A stretch of DNA of 64,000 nucleotides. Origin: DASRHK01 sp963776465. Its GTDB lineage: Bacteria > Pseudomonadota > Gammaproteobacteria > Nevskiales > Nevskiaceae. Positions 36,326-48,423 of this stretch are shown piece after piece. Positions within the stretch are counted from its first letter, which is position 1. Each line of letters begins with the position of its first letter. Location of the stretch: assembly GCA_963776465.1 (NCBI GenBank), contig CAVZMV010000002.1:1674001-1738000 (forward strand). The letters are read 5' to 3'. A model generated the notes under the pieces. It was not told the origin of the DNA. It did not search any database and saw only the letters and a list, made by a program, of their open reading frames with translations. The position numbers and the translations under genes were made by a program.

Positions 36326-37408
36326 ATGCCAAAGAAAACCGCCCTTCACCCCGAACACGTCCAGCTGGGCGCGCGGCTGGTCGACTTCGCCGGCTGGGAC
36401 ATGCCCATCCAGTACCAGTCGCAGCTCGACGAGCACCACGCGGTGCGCGCGGCGGCTGGGATGTTCGACGTCGCCCACATGTCCGCGGTGGACCTGCGCG
36501 GCAACCACGTCGACGAATTCCTGCGCAAGCTGCTGGCCAACGACGTCGCCAAGCTGACCCTTCCCGGCAAGGCGATGTACACCTGCATGCTGCGCGACGA
36601 CGGCGGCATCATCGACGACCTGATCGCCTACCGCATGGCCCCCGAGTGGACGCGCCTGGTGGTCAACGCCGGCACCACCGACAAGGACCTGATCTGGATC
36701 CGCACGCACGCGCGCGCGTTCCGGGTCGAGGTCGAGCATCGCGCCGACCTCGGCATCCTTGCGGTGCAAGGCCCGCAGGCGCGCGACAAGGTCATGCGGC
36801 ACCTCTCGCCTGCACTAGCAGCGAAGGCCGCGCAGCTCACGCAGTTCCAGGCTGCGCACGACGGCGAGCACTTCGTCGGCCGCACGGGGTACACGGGCGA
36901 GGACGGCTTCGAGGTGATCCTGCCGCACGCCGAGCTGGTCGCGCTGTGGCGCCAGCTCGTCGCCGATGGCGTCAAGCCGTGCGGCCTCGGCGCGCGCGAC
37001 ACCCTGCGCCTGGAGGCTGGCATGAACCTCTACGGCCTGGACATGGACGAAGCCAACCATCCGCTCGAGTCCGGCCTTGCCTGGACCATCGCCTGGGATC
37101 CGGCCGATCGCGACTTCATCGGCCGCAGCGCCATCGAGCCCCTGCGCGGCAAGTCGCCGCGCAAGTTCGTCGGCCTGGTGCTGGAAGGGCGCGGGGTGGT
37201 GCGGCCGCACATGAAAGTGAAATTCGCCAACGGCGCGCAGGGCGAGACCACCAGCGGTGGCTTCGCCCCGACGATGAAGCAGTCGATCGCCTTTGCGCGC
37301 GTCGACGCCGCGGCCGACGGCAAATGCGAGGTGGAGATCCGCGGCCAGTGGCTGCCGGCGCGCGTGGTCAAGCCGCCGTTCGTGCGCAACGGCAAGACGT
37401 TGGTCTGA
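36326..37408 (+). CDS. gcvT: Glycine cleavage system T protein (aminomethyltransferase)
   Basis: 360-residue folate-dependent enzyme moving the methylene group from lipoyl-GcvH to tetrahydrofolate. Family blocks: LVDFAGWDMPIQY, GMFDVAHMSAVDLRG, GYTGEDGFEVILPH, LRLEAGMNLYGLDMDE and the C-terminal GGFAPTMKQSIAFARVD. Length matches E. coli GcvT (364). ATG 36326 follows the riboswitch platform. gcvH starts 19 bases after the stop. Confidence 0.97.
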   Translation: MPKKTALHPEHVQLGARLVDFAGWDMPIQYQSQLDEHHAVRAAAGMFDVAHMSAVDLRGNHVDEFLRKLLANDVAKLTLPGKAMYTCMLRDDGGIIDDLIAYRMAPEWTRLVVNAGTTDKDLIWIRTHARAFRVEVEHRADLGILAVQGPQARDKVMRHLSPALAAKAAQLTQFQAAHDGEHFVGRTGYTGEDGFEVILPHAELVALWRQLVADGVKPCGLGARDTLRLEAGMNLYGLDMDEANHPLESGLAWTIAWDPADRDFIGRSAIEPLRGKSPRKFVGLVLEGRGVVRPHMKVKFANGAQGETTSGGFAPTMKQSIAFARVDAAADGKCEVEIRGQWLPARVVKPPFVRNGKTLV

Positions 37409-37427
37409 CAAATACCTGGAGAACGAC

Positions 37428-37820
37428 ATGAGCAATGTGCCCGGCGACCTCAAGTACGTGAAGACCCACGAGTGGATCAAGAAGCTGCCGGACGGCAACG
37501 TCGCCATCGGTATCACCGATCACGCGCAGCACGCGCTCGGCGACCTGGTGTTCGTCGAGGTGCCCAAGGTCGGCCGCAAGCTGGCTGCCGACGAGGCCTG
37601 CGCGGTGGTGGAGTCGGTGAAAGCTGCGTCCGACGTCTACGCGCCGCTGGCGGGGGAAGTGATCGAGGTGAACCCCAAGCTCGCCGATGCGCCCGAAACG
37701 CTGAACCAGGATCCCTATGGCGCCGGCTGGATGTGGAAGCTCAAGCCCGCCAACGCCGGCGACGTCGACAAGCTGCTCGACGCCGCCGCCTACCAGAAGA
37801 TCGTCGACGAGCAGAAATGA
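37428..37820 (+). CDS. gcvH: Glycine cleavage system H protein
   Basis: 130-residue lipoyl carrier protein. The lipoylated lysine is Lys65 in VVESVKAASDVYAPLAGEV; the N-terminus LKYVKTHEWIKK and the C-terminus GAGWMWKLKPAN are typical. CTGGAGAACGAC precedes ATG 37428. The TGA stop is the first base triplet of a small palindromic repeat between gcvH and gcvPA. Confidence 0.97.
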   Translation: MSNVPGDLKYVKTHEWIKKLPDGNVAIGITDHAQHALGDLVFVEVPKVGRKLAADEACAVVESVKAASDVYAPLAGEVIEVNPKLADAPETLNQDPYGAGWMWKLKPANAGDVDKLLDAAAYQKIVDEQK

Positions 37821-37852
37821 CGCCGAAGGCGTCATCCCGGCGCAGGCCGGGA
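37818..37852. repeat. Small double-hairpin repeat between gcvH and gcvPA
   Basis: TGACGCC/GGCGTCA (37818-37824, 37828-37834) is followed by TCCCGGC/GCCGGGA (37835-37841, 37846-37852). The second hairpin resembles the widespread TCATTCCCGCG...GGAATCCAG type of bacterial intergenic repeat. It contains the gcvH stop codon and leaves 21 bases before gcvPA. Confidence 0.75.
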
Positions 37853-37873
37853 TCCAGTTTTCGAGAATAGACA

Positions 37874-39235
37874 ATGCCCTTCATCCCGCACACCGACACC
37901 GACGTAAAGCAGATGCTCGACGCCATCGGCGCGCCGAGCATCGAAGCGTTGTTCGACGAGATCCCGCAGAACCTGCGCTGCGGCAAGCTCACCGGCGTGC
38001 CGGAAGGCCTGTCCGAGATGGAGACCTCGCGCCTGCTGCGCTCGCGCGCCGCGCAGGACCGCATGGCGCTGAACTTCATCGGCGCCGGCGCCTACGAGCA
38101 TCACATCCCGGCGGCGGTGTGGGAGATCACCACGCGCGGCGAGTTCTACTCGGCTTACACGCCGTATCAGGCGGAGGCGAGCCAGGGCACGCTGCAATTG
38201 CTCTACGAGTTCCAGTCGATGATGACGGAGCTCACCGGCATGGACGTGTCCAACGCCTCGCTCTACGACGGCGCCTCGGCGCTCGCCGAAGCGCTGCTGA
38301 TGGCGGCGCGCGCCAATCCGAAGAACGACTCGGGCAACATGCTGATGCCCAAGGCGCTGCATCCGTTCTACGCCGACGTGTCGCTGAGCATCACGCACGC
38401 GCAGGGACTGCGTCAGGCCGTGATCCCCTACGATCCGAAGTCCGGCCAGACCACGGTCGACGCATTGAAGCGCTACGAAGGCGTCGCGCCGACTGCGGTC
38501 GTCATCGCCCAGCCGAACTTCTTCGGCGTCATGGAGGACGTCGACGCGCTGACCGACTGGGCGCACGCGCAGGGCGCGCTGGTGGTCGCGGTGGTGAACC
38601 CGACGTCACTGGCGATCCTGAAGCCGCCGAGCCAATGGGGCGCGACGGGCGCCGACATCGTCTGCGGCGAAGGCCAGCCGCTCGGCGTGCCGCTGGCCTC
38701 CGGCGGACCCTATTTCGGATTCCTGACCTGCAAGAAGGAATTCGTGCGGCAGATGCCCGGCCGCATCATCGGCGCCACCGTCGATCTCGAAGGCAAGCGC
38801 GGATACACGCTGACGCTGCAGGCGCGCGAGCAGCACATCCGCCGCGCCAAGGCGACGAGCAACATCTGCACCAACCAGGGACTGCTGGTGACGGCGGCGA
38901 CGATCTACATGTCGCTGCTCGGAGCCGAGGGTCTGGCCAAGGTCGCCAGCGCCTCGATGGCCAACACCCAGGCGCTGCTCGAGGCGCTGGGCAAAGTCGA
39001 GGGCGTGCAGCGCGTGTTCTCTGGGCCGGTCTTCCACGAGGCGGTGGTGAAGCTGTCCAGGCCCGTCGCGGAGACGCTCGAGAAGCTCGCCGACGCCGGC
39101 ATCGTCGGCGGCCTGGACCTGTCTCGCCACTATCCCGAGCTGGGGCAGAGCCTGCTGGTCTGCGCCACCGAGACCAAGACTTCGGCCGACATCCAGCGCT
39201 ATGCCGACACCCTGCGCCAGGTCCTCGCGGCGTAA
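37874..39235 (+). CDS. gcvPA: Glycine dehydrogenase (decarboxylating) subunit 1
   Basis: 453-residue N-terminal half of a split P protein. The opening FIPHTDTDVKQMLDAIGAPS, the block LNFIGAGAYEHHIPAAVWEI and EFQSMMTELTGMDVSNASLY are characteristic. This half lacks the PLP lysine, which is in gcvPB, but shapes the active site. In E. coli the P protein is one chain; here it is split, and tpx lies between the halves. Confidence 0.96.
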   Translation: MPFIPHTDTDVKQMLDAIGAPSIEALFDEIPQNLRCGKLTGVPEGLSEMETSRLLRSRAAQDRMALNFIGAGAYEHHIPAAVWEITTRGEFYSAYTPYQAEASQGTLQLLYEFQSMMTELTGMDVSNASLYDGASALAEALLMAARANPKNDSGNMLMPKALHPFYADVSLSITHAQGLRQAVIPYDPKSGQTTVDALKRYEGVAPTAVVIAQPNFFGVMEDVDALTDWAHAQGALVVAVVNPTSLAILKPPSQWGATGADIVCGEGQPLGVPLASGGPYFGFLTCKKEFVRQMPGRIIGATVDLEGKRGYTLTLQAREQHIRRAKATSNICTNQGLLVTAATIYMSLLGAEGLAKVASASMANTQALLEALGKVEGVQRVFSGPVFHEAVVKLSRPVAETLEKLADAGIVGGLDLSRHYPELGQSLLVCATETKTSADIQRYADTLRQVLAA

Positions 39236-39259
39236 CCCTTCCAGGAGCTCTTACAAGAC

Positions 39260-39760
39260 ATGGCCAAGATCACGCTTCGCGGCAATCCCATCCAGACCAA
39301 CGGCGAGCTTCCCAAGGTCGGCACCGAGCTGTCCGGCTTCAAGCTCGTCGGCCAGGATCTCAAGGACGTCACGCTGCACGAGTTCGCCGGCAAGAAGAAG
39401 GTGCTGAACATCTTCCCGTCGATCGATACGCCGACCTGCGCGACGTCGGTGCGCCAGTTCAACCAGCGCGCCGCCGGCATGAAGGACACCGTGGTGCTGT
39501 CGATCTCCGCGGACCTGCCGTTTGCGCACAAGCGCTTCTGCGCGGCCGAGGGCATCGCCAACGTCGTCTCGCTGTCGACCATGCGCGACCACCACTTCGC
39601 CCGCGACCTCGGCGTGATGATGGAGACCGGCCCGCTGGCGGGCCTCACCGCGCGCGCAATCATCGTGCTCGACGAGAACAACAAGGTGACGCACACGGAG
39701 CTGGTCTCCGAGCTCGCCAACGAGCCGAACTACGACGCGGCGCTGAAGGCGCTCGGCTAA
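39260..39760 (+). CDS. tpx: Thiol peroxidase (Tpx-type peroxiredoxin)
   Basis: 166-residue atypical 2-Cys peroxiredoxin reducing hydroperoxides. The peroxidatic Cys60 is in SIDTPTCATSVRQFN and the resolving Cys94 in AHKRFCAAEGI, matching Cys61/Cys95 of E. coli Tpx. It lies between the two halves of glycine dehydrogenase, in the same direction. CCAGGAGCTC precedes the ATG by about 10 bases. It is probably co-transcribed with the gcv genes, and so perhaps under glycine control. Confidence 0.96.
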   Translation: MAKITLRGNPIQTNGELPKVGTELSGFKLVGQDLKDVTLHEFAGKKKVLNIFPSIDTPTCATSVRQFNQRAAGMKDTVVLSISADLPFAHKRFCAAEGIANVVSLSTMRDHHFARDLGVMMETGPLAGLTARAIIVLDENNKVTHTELVSELANEPNYDAALKALG

Positions 39761-39764
39761 TTCT

Positions 39765-39815
39765 TGTAGGAGGGGCTGTTAGCCCCGACATGTCGCGGCC
39801 AACGGCCGTCCTACA
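39765..39815. repeat. REP-like palindrome, copy C
   Basis: A 51-base copy running from TGTAGGAGGGGCTGTTAGCC to GGCCGTCCTACA, more diverged on its right side than copies A and B. It occupies the gap between tpx and gcvPB and ends 17 bases before the gcvPB start. Confidence 0.82.
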
Positions 39816-39832
39816 GACAACGGAGTACAGCA

Positions 39833-41290
39833 GTGGCAGAGAAGTTGATCTTTGAAATTTCAAGACCGGGCCGCAACGCGACCGCGCAGCACCCGCCGGT
39901 GGCGCGCGACGATTCGCGCGTGCCTGCCAAGCTGCGGCGGATGCAGCCGCCGAAGCTGCCGGCGGTGTCCGAGCTGCAGGCCGTGCGGCATTACACGCGC
40001 CTGTCACGTCTGAACTTCAGCATCGACACCCAGTTCTATCCGCTGGGCTCGTGCACCATGAAATACAACCCGCGCGCCTGCAACACGCTGGCGATGCTGC
40101 CGGAGTTCCTGGCGCGCCACCCGTTGGCGCCGGTGTCGCACAGCCAGGGTTTCCTCGCCTGCATGTTCGAGCTGCAGGACATGCTCAAGGAAGTGACGGG
40201 GATGGCCGCGGTGTCGCTGACGCCGATGGCCGGCGCGCAAGGCGAGCTCGCCGGCGTGGCGATGATCCGCGCCTATCACCGCGCCCGCAACGACATGGAG
40301 CGCACCGAGATCATCTGCCCGGATGCTGCGCACGGCACCAATCCTGCGACGGCAACGATGTGCGGCTGCACCGTGCGGGAGATCCGCACCGACGCCAATG
40401 GCGACGTCGACGTCGAGGCGCTGAAGGCGGCGGTCGGACCCAAGACCGCCGGCATCATGCTGACCAATCCGTCGACGCTGGGCGTGTTCGAGCGGCGCAT
40501 CAAGGAGATCGCCGAGATCGTGCACAAGGCCGGCGGCCTGCTGTATTACGACGGCGCCAACCTCAACGCCATCCTCGGCAAGGTCCGGCCCGGCGACATG
40601 GGCTTCGACGTCATCCACATGAACCTGCACAAGACCTTCTCGACGCCGCACGGCGGCGGCGGTCCGGGTGCGGGCGCGGTGGGCGTGAGCGAGCGCCTGA
40701 AGCCGTTCGTGCCGATCCCGGTCGTCGGCAAGGATGGCGGCAAGTACCGCTGGCTCGACGAGCGCGACCTGCCGCAGACCATCGGGCGCCTCTCCGCGTT
40801 CATGGGCAACGCCGGCGTGCTGCTGCGTGCCTACGTCTACGCGCGGATGCTGGGCCGCGAAGGCATGCACCGCGTCGCCGAGTTCGCGACGCTCAACGCC
40901 AACTACCTCGCCGCGCGGCTGCGCGAGAAGGGCTTCGACCTGGCGTTCCCCAAGCGGCGCGCGTCGCACGAGTTCATCGTCACGCTCAAGAAGCAGAAGC
41001 AGGCGATCGACCTCACGGCCACCGACGTCGCCAAGCGGCTGCTCGACTACGGCATCCACGCGCCGACGATCTACTTCCCGCTGCTGGTGCCCGAGTGCCT
41101 GCTGATCGAGCCCACCGAGACCGAGGACAAGGAGACGCTCGACGGCTTCGTCGAGGCGCTGGTCAAGATCTGGGAGGAGGCGAAGAAGGACATCGCCTAC
41201 GTCAAGGGCGCGCCGTACACCACGCCGGTGCGCCGGCTCGACGACGTCCGCGCGGCGCGGCAGCTCGACGTGCGCTACGTGGCAGGCTGA
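39833..41290 (+). CDS. gcvPB: Glycine dehydrogenase (decarboxylating) subunit 2
   Basis: 485-residue C-terminal half of the split P protein, a PLP enzyme that decarboxylates glycine and passes the aminomethyl group to GcvH. PLP-lysine motif: MNLHKTFSTPHGGGGPG (Lys267). Other blocks are FYPLGSCTMKYNPR, ICPDAAHGTNPATA and LLYYDGANLNAILG. The start is GTG 39833 (VAEKLIFEISRPGRN) with ACGGAG about 11 bases upstream. It ends 24 bases before dgkA. Confidence 0.96.
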   Translation: MAEKLIFEISRPGRNATAQHPPVARDDSRVPAKLRRMQPPKLPAVSELQAVRHYTRLSRLNFSIDTQFYPLGSCTMKYNPRACNTLAMLPEFLARHPLAPVSHSQGFLACMFELQDMLKEVTGMAAVSLTPMAGAQGELAGVAMIRAYHRARNDMERTEIICPDAAHGTNPATATMCGCTVREIRTDANGDVDVEALKAAVGPKTAGIMLTNPSTLGVFERRIKEIAEIVHKAGGLLYYDGANLNAILGKVRPGDMGFDVIHMNLHKTFSTPHGGGGPGAGAVGVSERLKPFVPIPVVGKDGGKYRWLDERDLPQTIGRLSAFMGNAGVLLRAYVYARMLGREGMHRVAEFATLNANYLAARLREKGFDLAFPKRRASHEFIVTLKKQKQAIDLTATDVAKRLLDYGIHAPTIYFPLLVPECLLIEPTETEDKETLDGFVEALVKIWEEAKKDIAYVKGAPYTTPVRRLDDVRAARQLDVRYVAG

Positions 41291-41314
41291 CGTCCGCGAC
41301 GCGGAGACAGGCTC

Positions 41315-41674
41315 ATGGCAGACGGAATGAAGGGGCTGGCGCGGCTGTGGCGCGCGACCCGGGTCTCGTACTGGGGACTGGGCTACGCGCTGCGCGGTGA
41401 AGAGGCGTTCCAGATCGAGGCGGCGATCTTCGTGATCATGGCGCCGCTGGCGCTATGGCTCGGGCCCACCGGCCTGCACAAGGCCGTGCTGCTGCTGTCG
41501 CTGCTGATCGTGCTGATCACCGAGCTGCTCAACACCGGCATCGAGGTCACCGTCGACCGCATCGGCAAGGAGTTCCACGAGCTGTCCGGGCGGGCCAAGG
41601 ACGTCGGCTCGGCCGCGGTGCACATTTCGCTGCTGCAGGTCCCCGTGATCTGGGGCCTGGTGTTGTTCGGATAA
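41315..41674 (+). CDS. dgkA: Diacylglycerol kinase
   Basis: 119-residue trimeric inner-membrane lipid kinase with three helices. The signature ELLNTGIEVTVDRIGKEFHE is followed by LSGRAKDVGSAAV, nearly as in E. coli DgkA. It recycles diacylglycerol to phosphatidate. It lies between gcvPB and a PfkB kinase gene (12 bases later) and may be read from the gcv transcript. Confidence 0.95.
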   Translation: MADGMKGLARLWRATRVSYWGLGYALRGEEAFQIEAAIFVIMAPLALWLGPTGLHKAVLLLSLLIVLITELLNTGIEVTVDRIGKEFHELSGRAKDVGSAAVHISLLQVPVIWGLVLFG

Positions 41675-41686
41675 AGGAAAACAAAA

Positions 41687-42616
41687 ATGTCAGTGCTGAT
41701 CTGCGGGTCCTTCGCCTACGACACCATCATGGTGTTTCCGGGCTACTTCAAGAACGAGATCCTTCCGGACAAGGTGCACCTGCTCAACGTCTCCTTCCAG
41801 GTGCCCGAGCTGCGCCGCGAGTTCGGCGGCTGCGCCGGCAACATCGCCTATAACCTGAAGCTGCTCGGCGGCGCCGCGCTGCCGATGGGGACGGTCGGCA
41901 AGGACTTCGAGGCATACGCCAAGTGGATGGACGGCAGCGGCATCGAGCGCAAGCACGTCAAGGAGATCCCCGACACCTACACCGCCCAGGCCTACATCAC
42001 CACGGATCTGGACGACAACCAGATCACCGCCTTCCATCCGGGCGCGATGAACCATGCGCACAAGCAGGACGTCGCCGCGAAGGGCGTCAAGCTCGGGTCC
42101 GTATCACCAGACGGCCGCGACGGCATGATCCTGCACGCGCGCCAGTTCGCCGACGCCGGCATTCCCTTCCTGTTCGATCCGGGGCAGGGCATGCCGCTCT
42201 TCAACGGCGACGAGCTCAAGACCTTCGTCGAGCAGGCGTCATACCTCGCGCTCAACGACTACGAGGCGGAGATGTTCATGTCGCGCACCGGCTGGACGCA
42301 GCAGCAGATGGCCGAGCGCCTGGACGCACTGATCGTCACGCACGGATCCAAGGGCTCGCACATCTACGCCAAGGGCAAGGAGCACCGCATCCCGTGCGCC
42401 CAGGCGCATTCGCTGGCGGATCCGACCGGATGCGGCGACGCTTATCGCGGCGGGCTGCTTTACGGGATCGAGAAGGGGCTGGACTGGGAGACCACGGGGC
42501 GGATCGCGTCGCTGATGGGGGCGATCAAGATCGAGCGGCCGGGGACGCAGAACCACAAGTTCTCGATGGAGCAGTTCCGCGAACGTTACCGCCAGGAGTT
42601 CAAGTCGAGTTTGTGA
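41687..42616 (+). CDS. PfkB-family carbohydrate/adenosine kinase
   Basis: 309-residue ribokinase-fold enzyme. The N-terminus ICGSFAYDTIMVFPGYFKNE, GGCAGNIAYNLKLLGG (PfkB motif 1) and the catalytic DPTGCGDAYRGGLLYG (motif 2, with the base Asp) are present. The sequence resembles bacterial adenosine-kinase-like members more than fructokinases, but the substrate is not proven. AAAGGAAAAC gives the ribosome site. It is followed directly by a dense hairpin array. Confidence 0.86.
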   Translation: MSVLICGSFAYDTIMVFPGYFKNEILPDKVHLLNVSFQVPELRREFGGCAGNIAYNLKLLGGAALPMGTVGKDFEAYAKWMDGSGIERKHVKEIPDTYTAQAYITTDLDDNQITAFHPGAMNHAHKQDVAAKGVKLGSVSPDGRDGMILHARQFADAGIPFLFDPGQGMPLFNGDELKTFVEQASYLALNDYEAEMFMSRTGWTQQQMAERLDALIVTHGSKGSHIYAKGKEHRIPCAQAHSLADPTGCGDAYRGGLLYGIEKGLDWETTGRIASLMGAIKIERPGTQNHKFSMEQFRERYRQEFKSSL

Positions 42617-42871
42617 CTTCGATCGGCGCGTTGGAGCGAACGCGCGTAGCGCGTACGCTCAACGCGCCGGTCTCTGTCTTACGAAACACGAACCGACTGC
42701 GTCGCTACGTGTTTCGCACCTTTCGCAAGAAGCACGAAAGGTGAAAAAGCATTTCGCTTTTAGCGCCTCTTGCTAAAAGCGCGAAAGGCGAACTGCATGT
42801 TCGCCTTTCGTAGATAACCGTACTGGCGCGTTAAGCCGCGTTCTTCCGCGGCTTCAACGCGCCGATCGAAG
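42617..42871. repeat. Nested array of hairpins between the PfkB kinase and response-regulator genes
   Basis: Outer 17-base perfect arms: 42617-42633 and 42855-42871. Inside, in order: 42634-42645/42649-42660 (one mismatch), 42682-42690/42708-42716, 42717-42725/42735-42743, 42755-42764/42772-42781, a perfect 12-base pair 42782-42793/42799-42810, and AAGCCGCG/CGCGGCTT (42833-42840, 42847-42854). GGCGCGTT also occurs at 42625-42632 and 42825-42832, and each copy can pair locally with AACGCGCC (42661-42668, 42856-42863), so alternative folds exist. The middle is AT-richer than its surroundings. It begins right after the kinase stop and ends 6 bases before the response-regulator stop. No coding frame is convincing. 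Confidence 0.85.
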
Positions 42872-42877
42872 CCACCC

Positions 42878-43264
42878 TCAGATCTTCCATTTCCCGGTTT
42901 CGAGAGCGTTGGTCACCGCAGCAACAACCTGCTTGGGTTCTGTGCCATCTTTGGAGAGCACATAGGTGACGTCGGAATTGCGCACGGCCTTGACCTGCCA
43001 GCCGACGCTCCCGGAGGTGAACACCACCACCGGCAGGTTCTTGAAGCGCTCGTCCTTGCGCACCTCGTTGAGCCACTGCACGCCGTTGACGTTGGGCATC
43101 GACAGGTCCAGGAGGACCGCGTCGGGGCGAAAGCGCTTCACGGCCTCCAGGCCCTTCTCGCCGTCGCTGGCGATCTCGACTTCGAATTTGCGGGCCAGGA
43201 AATGCTTCTGGTACACCGCGGTGATGACAGGGTCGTCGTCGATGAGGAGAACTTTGTTGGTCAT
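42878..43264 (-). CDS. Single-domain response regulator
   Basis: 128-residue CheY-like receiver without an output domain. The acidic pair is in VLLIDDDPVITAVY, the phospho-acceptor is Asp53 in AVLLDLSMPNVNG, the Thr/Ser site is VVVFTSGS, and the conserved Lys is in VLSKDGTEP. It lies 5 bases downstream of the hybrid kinase gene and is probably its phosphorelay partner. The target is unknown. ATG 43264 begins MTNKVLLIDDD. Confidence 0.92.
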   Translation of the reverse strand: MTNKVLLIDDDPVITAVYQKHFLARKFEVEIASDGEKGLEAVKRFRPDAVLLDLSMPNVNGVQWLNEVRKDERFKNLPVVVFTSGSVGWQVKAVRNSDVTYVLSKDGTEPKQVVAAVTNALETGKWKI

Positions 43265-43269
43265 GGCGG

Positions 43270-46863
<3,594 letters not shown>

Positions 46864-46941
46864 CTCCCGCCTTTCGTCGACATGCGCGCGGATTATGGGC
46901 CGTGGCCGCAAGCCCTAGGAAGAAAGCGAGGTTTTTACCAC

Positions 46942-46957
46942 GCCCGCATGTGCGGGC
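46942..46957. other. Short hairpin downstream of nuoN
   Basis: GCCCGCA/TGCGGGC with a 2-base loop, 20 bases past the nuoN stop and about 80 bases before the hybrid kinase start. On the minus strand it is followed by GTGGTAAAAACC, not a T-tract, so it is at most a weak terminator or processing site. Nothing else clear is seen in this 114-base gap. Confidence 0.35.
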
Positions 46958-46977
46958 GCGGGACGCGGTTGGGCTGC

Positions 46978-48423
46978 CTAGAAGCCGGCCCGCTGGACCA
47001 GCTGCAGCACCGGCTGCGGATACAGGCCGATGCCGAGCATCAGCAGCATCAGCAGCAGCACCATGATGCCGCCGACCTGGGCGCCCCAGTTCAGCGGCGC
47101 ACCGGAGCGGCGCATGCCGGGCTCGACCAGGAACAGGCTGATGATGACGCGCAGGTAGTAGTAGAGGCCGATGGCGGAGCCGAGCACCAGCGCGCCCACC
47201 AGCCACCACAGGCGGTCGTTGACGCCGGCGGCGACGACGTAGAACTTGCCGATGAAGCCGGCGGTGACCGGGATACCGGCCAGCGACAGCATCATCGCCG
47301 TCAGGATCGACGCCAGGTACGGGCGGCGCCAGAACATGCCGCGGTAGTCGGAGATCAGGTCCGCGTCCTGGCCTTTGTAGGGGCTCGACGCAAGGGTGAC
47401 GACGCCGAAGGCCCCGAGCGTGGTGATCACATAGGTGATCAGGTATACGCCGACGGCCTCGACCGCCAGCGGCCCGGAGGCGACCAGCGCTACCAGGCAG
47501 TAGCCGAAGTGGGCGATCGAGGAGTAGGCGAGCAGGCGCTTGATGTTGTTCTGCATCAGCGCCAGCACGTTGCCGATCAGCATCGAGGCGATCGCCAGCA
47601 CCGACAGCACGTCCAGCAGCACCGGCTGGTCGTGACCGTGGCCTTGCACGAAGTAGCGCAGCAGGACCGCGAACACCGCGGTCTTGCTGGCGGTGGCGAG
47701 GAACGCGGTGACGGGCGCGGGCGCGCCTTCGTAAACGTCGGGCGTCCACAGGTGGAACGGCACCACCGACAGCTTGAAGCCGATGCCCACGAGCAGGAAG
47801 GCGCCGCCGACCAGCATGTAGATGTTGTCCGGACCGAGCACGCGCATCTTGGCGGCGATGCCGGCGAAGGACAGCGCGCCCGTCTGCGAGTAGATCAGGG
47901 CGATGCCGAACAGCAGGAATGCCGACGCCACCGCCGACAGCACGAGGTATTTGATGCCGCCTTCCAGCGAGCGCTTGGATCGATGCGGATACGCGACCAT
48001 CGCGTAGAGCGGGATCGACAGCAGCTCCAGGCCAATGAACAGCGAGGCGAAGTGCGTGCTGCACGCCAGGACGATGGCGCCGAGCGCTGACAGCGTCAGC
48101 AGGAGATAAATCTCCTCCTTGTTGCCGGCGTAGCCCTCCATGTACGCGTGCAGCAGCGTCGCGGTCGCCAGCGTGGTGGCGATCAGCAGCGCCGAATAGC
48201 CGAGCGCGTAGTTGTCGATGATCAGGAGCGGCGTGACCTTCAGCGGCGCGTACTTCATCGCCAGCAGGCAGGAGAACAGCGCGGCGTTGAGGCCGATGAC
48301 CGAGAACGTCGCGTTCCACCAGTGGTTGCGGCGGATGGCGATCGCCATCATCACGAAGACGATGGTGGCGCTGACCACCTCGATCGGCAGCAGCGCCATG
48401 AAATGCGCGAAGCCGAGGTTCAC
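46978..48423 (-). CDS. nuoN: NADH-quinone oxidoreductase subunit N
   Basis: 481-residue antiporter-like membrane subunit of complex I, with about 14 helices. The core block LLAYSSIAHFGYCLVAL and the lysine-bearing helix SKTAVFAVLLRYF are typical of NuoN. It is the last gene of the nuo operon and overlaps nuoM by ATGA. Length equals E. coli NuoN (485). Confidence 0.96.
   Translation of the reverse strand: MNLGFAHFMALLPIEVVSATIVFVMMAIAIRRNHWWNATFSVIGLNAALFSCLLAMKYAPLKVTPLLIIDNYALGYSALLIATTLATATLLHAYMEGYAGNKEEIYLLLTLSALGAIVLACSTHFASLFIGLELLSIPLYAMVAYPHRSKRSLEGGIKYLVLSAVASAFLLFGIALIYSQTGALSFAGIAAKMRVLGPDNIYMLVGGAFLLVGIGFKLSVVPFHLWTPDVYEGAPAPVTAFLATASKTAVFAVLLRYFVQGHGHDQPVLLDVLSVLAIASMLIGNVLALMQNNIKRLLAYSSIAHFGYCLVALVASGPLAVEAVGVYLITYVITTLGAFGVVTLASSPYKGQDADLISDYRGMFWRRPYLASILTAMMLSLAGIPVTAGFIGKFYVVAAGVNDRLWWLVGALVLGSAIGLYYYLRVIISLFLVEPGMRRSGAPLNWGAQVGGIMVLLLMLLMLGIGLYPQPVLQLVQRAGF

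Noticed and set aside
42617..42871. Hairpin array as a retron or integron attachment site
   Set aside because: No reverse transcriptase or integrase gene is near, and the core motifs of such elements are not evident.
46942..46957. Rho-independent terminator of the nuo operon
   Set aside because: The hairpin lacks a T-tract on the minus strand, so I kept it only as a hairpin of uncertain role.
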